A DNA stretch of 11,659 nt, taken from assembly GCA_022561095.1 (NCBI GenBank), contig JADFRV010000053.1:1-11659 (forward strand), given 5' to 3'. This document shows positions 5,862 to 11,659 of the stretch, piece after piece. Within the stretch, counting starts at the first letter, position 1, and every line of letters starts with the position of its first letter. Under the pieces are notes generated by a model. The model searched no databases and was not told the origin of the DNA. It saw nothing but the letters and a program-made list of their open reading frames with translations. This DNA comes from Chloroflexota bacterium (GTDB lineage Bacteria > Chloroflexota > Dehalococcoidia > SM23-28-2 > RBG-16-64-32). The translations under genes were made by a program, and so were the position numbers.

Positions 5862-6941
5862 ATGAGGCTCAGTCGGGGCCGGCTGATCGCCGGTGGGCTC
5901 GTCATCCTCGCTCTCCTGGGCTTCGTTTTTCTGCGGGGTCCCACACCCGCCATCTCGATCAAGGCAGAGACGATCGAGTCCTTCGGCCCGGTCGATCTTA
6001 CGAATACGATGCTGACTTCGTGGATCGTGGTCATCATCATGATCGCGTTCGTGTACTTTGGGACGCGCCGGCGGGATCTCGTGCCCAGAGGCTTCCAAAA
6101 CATGTTTGAGGCAGCCCTGGAGGCGTTCTATAACATGGTGGTGAGCGTGGCGGGCGAGAAGAACGGGCGCCGGTTCTTCCCCGTCGTCGCGACGATCTTC
6201 TTCTTCATCCTGGTCTCCAACTGGCTCTCGCTCTTCCCTATGTTCAGCGCTATCGGCCTGGTCAGGGAGGAGGAGCATGGGTTCGTGATGGAGCGGACGG
6301 ATGTGGGCCCTCTTCCCCTGAGCTGGGTGGCGCTGTCCAGCCCCAGCAGGCTCAGTGGCGACTCGATAGATGAGGACGATCCGGATGCGGAGGAGCGGGC
6401 GGAGGAGGCACGGGAAGACGGGAAGATAGTGGGGGAGCTGATCCCGCTGTTCCGCGGTCCCAATACGGACCTCAACACCCCTCTGGCGCTGGCGATCGTG
6501 TCCGCGATAGCGGTGGAGAGCTGGGGGATCGCCTCCTTGGGGTTGGGCGGGTACGGCCGAAAGTTCTTCAACTTCGGCGGCATGTTCAGGGGTCTATTCC
6601 GGCTTAACTTCGGGCAGTTCTTCAAGGGGGGGATCGACGCCTTCGTGGGTATTCTGGAGTTGATCTCGGAGATGGTGCGGCTGGTCAGCTTCACCTTCCG
6701 TCTATTCGGCAATATGTTCGCCGGCGAGGTGGTGATCCTGATGTTCACGTTCCTGACGCCGGTGGTAGTGACGGTCCTCTTTTACGGCCTGGAGCTGTTC
6801 GTTGGCATCATCCAGGCGTTCATCTTCGCCATACTGACGCTGGTGTTCGGCACGATGGCAGTCGCCCACGGCGAGGCGCAGGCAGCCGAAGAGGGAGAGC
6901 ATAAGGAGGCCGGGGCGGTGGCCCCGGGAGCCCAGAGCTAG
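5862..6941 (+). CDS. atpB: F1Fo ATP synthase subunit a
   Basis: Subunit a forms the proton half-channels against the c-ring in the membrane. The key Arg is visible as Arg280 in Phe-Arg-Leu-Phe-Gly-Asn-Met (279-285), equivalent to E. coli Arg210. Asn284, Glu289 and Gln318 match E. coli Asn214, Glu219 and Gln252. The conserved Asn-Thr-Asp-Leu-Asn-Thr-Pro-Leu-Ala-Leu-Ala stretch lies at 201-211. At 359 residues it is much longer than the roughly 271 of E. coli. Three additions explain this: an N-terminal membrane segment (about 8-24), a strongly acidic insert with 12 Asp/Glu in residues 167-186, and a hydrophilic Glu/Ala-rich C-terminal tail from about 337. The insert lies between a hydrophobic segment ending near 130 and the conserved channel core. 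The Shine-Dalgarno inside the end of atpI (AAGGACGG) is moderate. A 33-bp gap follows before atpE. Confidence 0.95.
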   Translation: MRLSRGRLIAGGLVILALLGFVFLRGPTPAISIKAETIESFGPVDLTNTMLTSWIVVIIMIAFVYFGTRRRDLVPRGFQNMFEAALEAFYNMVVSVAGEKNGRRFFPVVATIFFFILVSNWLSLFPMFSAIGLVREEEHGFVMERTDVGPLPLSWVALSSPSRLSGDSIDEDDPDAEERAEEAREDGKIVGELIPLFRGPNTDLNTPLALAIVSAIAVESWGIASLGLGGYGRKFFNFGGMFRGLFRLNFGQFFKGGIDAFVGILELISEMVRLVSFTFRLFGNMFAGEVVILMFTFLTPVVVTVLFYGLELFVGIIQAFIFAILTLVFGTMAVAHGEAQAAEEGEHKEAGAVAPGAQS

Positions 6942-6961
6942 AGCAACAGTAAACCAGAAGC

Positions 6962-6968
6962 AAGGAGG
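6962..6968 (+). promoter_or_regulatory. Strong Shine-Dalgarno of atpE
   Basis: AAGGAGG lies 6 nt before the ATG at 6975 and is among the best ribosome-binding sites in the operon. This suits a subunit needed in about 8-15 copies. A second purine-rich site (GGAGGGGG, 7010-7017) lies 5 nt before the in-frame ATG at 7023, codon 17, so a shorter product is also possible. Confidence 0.75.
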
Positions 6969-6974
6969 TAGTAT

Positions 6975-7292
6975 ATGGAGACGCTTCTCGCCCTGATCCC
7001 GCCGGTGCTGGAGGGGGTACGAATGGTGGCCCAGGAGGAGGCCGACGCAACGAAGTTCGCGATCAGCGACGATGGCATCAAGTTCATCGGCGCCGGTATC
7101 GCCATGGGGTTGGGCTCGTTCGGCCCCGCTATCGCAATCGGTAATCTGGTGGGCCGGGCGATGGAGGCGCTGGGGCGCAACCCGGAGGCGCAGCCGGTGA
7201 TCCAGACCAACATGATCCTGGGACTGGCGTTCGCGGAGGCGATCGCCATCTACGCTCTGGTCACGGCGGTGATGATCGGGTTCGTCTTCTAG
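6975..7292 (+). CDS. atpE: F1Fo ATP synthase subunit c
   Basis: This is the c-ring proteolipid. Helix 1 carries the Gly-rich packing motif (Gly39, 41, 45, 47, 50). The polar loop is Arg68-Asn69-Pro70-Glu71, and helix 2 carries the ion-binding carboxylate Glu88 in Ala-Phe-Ala-Glu-Ala. Against the sodium-type Ilyobacter c subunit, the Gln32 position is Ile55 and the Ser66 and Thr67 positions are Ala89 and Ile90. The usual Na+ ligands are therefore missing and H+ coupling is expected. The protein has 105 residues against about 79 in E. coli; the excess is all N-terminal, about 27 residues from the ATG at 6975. Internal Met17 (7023) has its own Shine-Dalgarno-like site and would leave about 11 extra residues. 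The extension is rich in Glu, Ala and Val and does not look like a normal signal peptide. Confidence 0.95.
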   Translation: METLLALIPPVLEGVRMVAQEEADATKFAISDDGIKFIGAGIAMGLGSFGPAIAIGNLVGRAMEALGRNPEAQPVIQTNMILGLAFAEAIAIYALVTAVMIGFVF

Positions 7293-7332
7293 GCGACCGG
7301 TCCGGGCGAGGGCTTAGACGGGAGCTACCGGC

Positions 7333-7872
7333 ATGGTGTTTCTTGCAGAGGGCGGCATCGGAGCGCTGGGTATAAACCTACCCAGCCTGATCGCCCAACT
7401 CATCAATTTCACGTTCCTGCTCATAATCATAGGCTGGGCGTCGAAGCGCTTCCTGTTCCCGCTGCTGGACGAACGACGGAAGCGCATTCAAGAGGGGCTG
7501 GAGGCCTCAGAGGAGGCGAAGAATCGCCTGGCCCAGACGGAGACCGAGACAGCAGCTGAGCTGGAGAAGGCGCGTCAGGAAGGGCAGGGGCTCATCGGGC
7601 AGGCGCAGCAGATGTCCGCCCGAATCCAGGAGGAGGCACGCCAGTCGGCCCGCGCGGAGGGGGAGACGCTGCTGGAGCGGGCGCGCAGCGAGATCCAACT
7701 GGAGCGGGATGCGGCTATCGCCGACCTGAGACGGGAGTTCGCCGATCTCACCATTACGGCCGCCGAGCGGGTGATCCGGCGCAGTCTGGACCGAAAGGCT
7801 CACCAGGAGCTTATCGAGGAGGTGCTGGCGGAGGCGCCTCAGGGTGGCGATGGGAAGGACGGCCAGACGTGA
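7333..7872 (+). CDS. atpF: F1Fo ATP synthase subunit b
   Basis: Subunit b is the peripheral stalk that holds the F1 head to subunit a. The 179-residue protein has one N-terminal membrane helix (about 17-36), preceded by the family-like Asn-Leu-Pro-Ser-Leu-Ile-Ala-Gln-Leu-Ile-Asn-Phe. A long charged coiled coil of Glu, Ala, Arg and Gln follows (about 45-150). The end carries the delta-contacting region with Ala-Ala-Glu-Arg-Val-Ile. A single b gene is present, so a homodimer is expected rather than a b/b' pair. The ribosome-binding site is weak (GGGAG at about 7320-7324). Its stop overlaps the atpH start by 4 nt (GTGA), which indicates coupled translation. Confidence 0.95.
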   Translation: MVFLAEGGIGALGINLPSLIAQLINFTFLLIIIGWASKRFLFPLLDERRKRIQEGLEASEEAKNRLAQTETETAAELEKARQEGQGLIGQAQQMSARIQEEARQSARAEGETLLERARSEIQLERDAAIADLRREFADLTITAAERVIRRSLDRKAHQELIEEVLAEAPQGGDGKDGQT

Positions 7873-8408
7873 TCCGTGAGATCGCGGCCCGCCGCTACGG
7901 CGAGGCGGCGTTCCAGATCGCCCGCGATGGCGGCACGGAGGAGCGCTGGTCGGAGGGGCTGTCGCTTATGGCCGCCATCTTCTCCGACTCTGAGATAGCG
8001 GCGCTGATGCAGGAGGCGCGCATCTCCACCGCCGATAAGATGGGGCTTGCGGAGAAGGCGCTTGCGGGCGTCGATCCGCTGGTGCTGAACCTGGCGCGGC
8101 TGCTGGTGCACCGAGGCCGTACGGCGCTGGCGTCCCAGATAGCGGAGGCGTTCCAGGAGCTGGTGGACGCGGAACGGGGCATCGCCCACGCGCTGGTGAC
8201 CACCGCCGTCCCCCTATCCGACGACGAAACGAGGGCGGTGGCCGAGAAGCTGAGCGAGATCAGCGATCAGCAGGTGGTGGTTGAGACGCAGGTGGATGAG
8301 AGGATCATCGGCGGCCTTGTCGCCCGCATCGGCGACAAGCTTATCGACGGCTCCACGCGCAGCCGTCTGCTGGCGCTGAAGCGCCGTCTGAGGGAGGCGC
8401 GGGCGTGA
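7869..8408 (+). CDS. atpH: F1Fo ATP synthase subunit delta
   Basis: Delta joins the b stalk to the top of the alpha3-beta3 head. The 179-residue protein has the normal length. Its N-terminal helical domain starts with Ala-Arg-Arg-Tyr-Gly-Glu-Ala, the family opening. The C-terminal part has the signature Ile-Gly-Gly-Leu-Val-Ala-Arg-Ile-Gly-Asp-Lys-Leu-Ile-Asp-Gly-Ser (about 146-161). The GTG at 7869 overlaps the atpF stop as GTGA, and GGGAAGG lies upstream at moderate spacing. Its own stop overlaps the start of the DinB-like gene in the same GTGA arrangement at 8405-8408. Confidence 0.95.
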   Translation: MIREIAARRYGEAAFQIARDGGTEERWSEGLSLMAAIFSDSEIAALMQEARISTADKMGLAEKALAGVDPLVLNLARLLVHRGRTALASQIAEAFQELVDAERGIAHALVTTAVPLSDDETRAVAEKLSEISDQQVVVETQVDERIIGGLVARIGDKLIDGSTRSRLLALKRRLREARA

Positions 8409-8899
8409 CCGCTACCGTCACGAAGGCCGACGTTGAGCGAGAGCTGCTGGAGGCTTGGGAGGGGCTGGGCTCCGCGGTGGACTCCTTCTCCGATATGGAG
8501 CTGGAGCAACCCGGGGTCGTGGAAGGCTGGTCGATAAAGGACCTGCTGGGGCACATCGCCTTCTGGGCAGAGCAGGCGGCTGAGAACATGCAGCTTATCG
8601 CCGCGGGCAGGGCGGATGAGGTTCGCCGCCCTAGCGACGAGAAGGCCACCGACGAGTGGAACGAGCGCGAATGGCGGGCACGCAGAGAGCGGCCTCTTTC
8701 GGATGTGAGGGAGGAGTGGCTGGATAGCTTTCAGGGTGCTATGCAGGCGCTGGCGGCCCTGCCATCCGAGAGGCTGGAAGAGAAGCTCAAGGGTTACACG
8801 GCGCTCAAGCTGTTCGCGGAGGATACTTACGAACACTACAAGGAGCACCTGGCGCACCTGAACGCCTGGCGGCGGGAGCTGGAGACCACGGAGACGTAG
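8405..8899 (+). CDS. DinB-like four-helix-bundle protein inside the atp operon
   Basis: The 164-residue protein resembles the DinB/DfsB (ClbS) superfamily. It has a Trp-Ser-Ile-Lys-Asp-Leu-Leu-Gly-His-Ile stretch (42-51) at the usual place of helix 2, and a C-terminal helix with His144-x3-His148 and His151. His50, His144 and His148 fit the three-His metal site of DinB proteins. The family includes metal-dependent thiol transferases and colibactin-resistance hydrolases, but many members have no known activity, so no reaction is claimed. The gene is certainly translated in this frame: a GTG start overlaps the atpH stop by 4 nt, AGGGAGG lies at 8391-8397 (7 nt upstream), and the stop TAG shares bases with the atpA Shine-Dalgarno. 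Codon use resembles its neighbours, which suggests long residence. No ATP synthase subunit has this fold, so a link to the enzyme is only suggested by position. Confidence 0.8.
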   Translation: MTATVTKADVERELLEAWEGLGSAVDSFSDMELEQPGVVEGWSIKDLLGHIAFWAEQAAENMQLIAAGRADEVRRPSDEKATDEWNEREWRARRERPLSDVREEWLDSFQGAMQALAALPSERLEEKLKGYTALKLFAEDTYEHYKEHLAHLNAWRRELETTET

Positions 8900-8908
8900 G
8901 AGGACGAT

Positions 8909-10420
<1,512 letters not shown>

Positions 10421-10447
10421 CGCCAGGGCACGGCGGGTCTTATAACA

Positions 10448-11320
10448 ATGGCTGTTCTGCGTGAGATAAAGCGTCGTATCCGCAGTATCCAGAGCACGGC
10501 GAAGATCACACGCGCCATGGAGCTGGTGGCGGCGTCTAAGATGCGCCGCACCCAGATGCGCGCCCTGGCCGCGCGGCCCTACGCGGAGAAGATGCGCTCG
10601 GTCCTGGCGGACCTGGCGGAGACGCTCCCCTTTTTGGATCCGGAGACGCTGCATCCTCTCCTGCGCCGTCACGAGGAAGTCAACGCCGTAGGGGTGGTGT
10701 TCATCACCCCGGACCGCGGCCTGGCCGGCGGTCTGCCCTCCATCCTGAACCGCCGTATCGCATCGTTCATTCTGGAGATCGAGAAGCCGGTTCGCGTCGT
10801 CGCCGTAGGGCGCAAGGGGCGTGACTTCTTGCGCCGCACCGGTCAGAACGTCGTCGCCGAGTTCATCGATATCGGCGACAGGCCAGGCTACGAGGAGTGC
10901 AGGCCCATCGCCCAGGTCGTCATGGAGGACTTCGTCGCCGGCCGGGCGGACGAGGTGTACATCATCTACGGCCAGTTCGTGACCACGGTGGTGCAGCGGC
11001 CGGAGGTGTATAAGCTTCTGCCGGTGGAGCCGCCGGCCGAGGCCGCCACCTTCGGCGTCGATTACATCTACGAGCCGACCCGTGAGGAGGTGCTGGCGGA
11101 GCTGCTGCCGCGTTACGTGGAACGACAGGTGTACGAGGCGACCCTGGAGGCGATCGCCAGCGAGCAGTCGGCGCGCATGGTAGCGATGCGCAGCGCCACC
11201 GACAACGCCAACGAGATCCTGGGCGACCTGACCCTGGTGTACAACAAGGTCCGCCAGGAGTCCATCACGGGAGACCTGCTGGACATCACCGGCGGCGTAG
11301 AGGCGCTGAAGGCTGAATAG
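10448..11320 (+). CDS. atpG: F1Fo ATP synthase subunit gamma
   Basis: Gamma is the central rotor shaft linking the c-ring to the catalytic head. The 290-residue length is normal. The N-terminal helix carries Arg-Ile-Arg-Ser-Ile (10-14) and Lys-Ile-Thr-Arg-Ala-Met-Glu-Leu-Val-Ala-Ala-Ser-Lys (19-31). The middle has Thr-Pro-Asp-Arg-Gly-Leu-Ala-Gly-Gly, close to the usual Ser-Asp-Arg-Gly-Leu-Cys-Gly. The C-terminal helix has Ala-Thr-Asp-Asn-Ala and ends with Arg-Gln-Glu-Ser-Ile-Thr and Gly-Gly-Val-Glu-Ala-Leu. The 27-bp gap after atpA has only a weak GGCGGG about 11 nt before the ATG. This is weaker than the sites of atpA and atpD and fits one gamma per three alpha and beta. Confidence 0.96.
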   Translation: MAVLREIKRRIRSIQSTAKITRAMELVAASKMRRTQMRALAARPYAEKMRSVLADLAETLPFLDPETLHPLLRRHEEVNAVGVVFITPDRGLAGGLPSILNRRIASFILEIEKPVRVVAVGRKGRDFLRRTGQNVVAEFIDIGDRPGYEECRPIAQVVMEDFVAGRADEVYIIYGQFVTTVVQRPEVYKLLPVEPPAEAATFGVDYIYEPTREEVLAELLPRYVERQVYEATLEAIASEQSARMVAMRSATDNANEILGDLTLVYNKVRQESITGDLLDITGGVEALKAE

Positions 11321-11339
11321 CTAAATAGGGAGGTAGGCG

Positions 11340-11659
11340 ATGGCTAAGGGCACTAAGGGCAAGCTGGTTCAGATCATCGGCACGGTGGTGGATGTGGAGT
11401 TCCCGGCCGAGGAGCTGCCGCCGATCTACTACGCTATCGAGATCGACACCGGCAACGGCGGCAAGCTCGTGGCCGAGGTGCAGAAGCACCTAGGCAACAA
11501 CTGGGTGCGCTGTCTGGCCATGGACACCACCGACGGCCTGCGCCGGGGCGCCGAATGCGTGGACACCGGTGCCCCCATCACCGTCCCGGTCGGCCATGCC
11601 TGCCTGGGGCGGCTGTTCAACGTCCTCGGCGAGCCCCTGGACGGCCTGGGGGAGGTCAA
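11340..11659 (+). CDS. atpD: F1Fo ATP synthase subunit beta (partial, C-terminus missing)
   Basis: Only the first 106 codons are present; the frame is open to the right edge. They form the N-terminal beta-barrel and the start of the nucleotide-binding domain. Visible family features are Gly-Lys-Leu-Val-Gln-Ile-Ile-Gly-Thr-Val-Val-Asp-Val-Glu-Phe near the start, Asp-Thr-Thr-Asp-Gly-Leu-Arg-Arg-Gly (62-70), and Leu-Gly-Arg-Leu-Phe-Asn-Val-Leu-Gly-Glu-Pro-Leu-Asp (89-101). The catalytic P-loop and the DELSEED region lie beyond the window. The start is fixed by AGGGAGGT at 11327-11334, well placed before the ATG. The gene follows atpG after 19 nt; atpC (epsilon) would be expected next. Confidence 0.96.
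   Translation, partial: MAKGTKGKLVQIIGTVVDVEFPAEELPPIYYAIEIDTGNGGKLVAEVQKHLGNNWVRCLAMDTTDGLRRGAECVDTGAPITVPVGHACLGRLFNVLGEPLDGLGEV

Noticed and set aside
7293..7332. GC-rich 40-bp gap between atpE and atpF containing the palindrome gaccggtc
   Set aside because: A self-complementary 8-mer without a loop or T-tract is expected by chance at this GC content. No terminator or RNA element is supported.
10421..10447. TATAAC just before atpG as a possible internal -10
   Set aside because: No -35 lies at proper spacing, and atpG is expected to be read from the operon promoter.

Overview
This is a GC-rich (roughly 60-65% by eye) bacterial chromosomal window. It is gene-dense, with no gene-free stretch longer than about 140 bases. 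The gene set fits a member of the Chloroflexota, perhaps Dehalococcoidia-like: a subtype-2 PyrF, a DUF951 protein, a bifunctional-nuclease-family protein, a lipoprotein with a Thr/Pro/Glu-repeat linker, and an F-type ATP synthase operon with a short-loop alpha subunit. That placement is inference from protein resemblance; no rRNA or other phylogenetic marker was compared.

Left part (1-2444, minus strand). A leftward gene set reads comB-like phosphatase, then cinA (NMN deamidase family), then a lipoprotein cut by the window edge. A 69-bp divergent region (2445-2513) separates comB from the rightward genes. It carries a good TTGACC-17-TATTAT promoter and a strong Shine-Dalgarno sequence for pyrF.

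Middle part (2514-5491, plus strand). The genes are pyrF (pyrimidine synthesis), a small DUF951 protein with a possible zinc site, an MFS exporter, and a BFN/DUF151-family protein. The BFN gene has its own near-consensus promoter, whose -10 box contains the stop codon of the MFS gene. A rho-independent terminator (about 5514-5549) closes this unit.

Right part (5550-11659, plus strand). This is an F1Fo ATP synthase operon in the order atpI, atpB (a), atpE (c), atpF (b), atpH (delta), a DinB-like gene, atpA (alpha), atpG (gamma), atpD (beta, cut by the right edge). A plausible promoter precedes atpI. The genes together encode a membrane proton channel and rotor (a, b, c) and a catalytic head (alpha, beta, gamma, delta). 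Epsilon (atpC) would be expected beyond the right edge. Subunit c lacks the usual sodium-ligand residues, so H+ coupling is likely.

The most unusual points are these: a DinB-like four-helix-bundle gene lies inside the ATP synthase operon, with a 4-nt overlap with atpH and a stop codon inside the atpA ribosome-binding site. Subunit a has a strongly acidic insert. Subunit c has an N-terminal extension with two plausible starts. The alpha P-loop has Phe where Gln is common. I found no RNA gene, CRISPR array, insertion sequence or phage feature, and no clear evidence of an entirely new multi-gene system.
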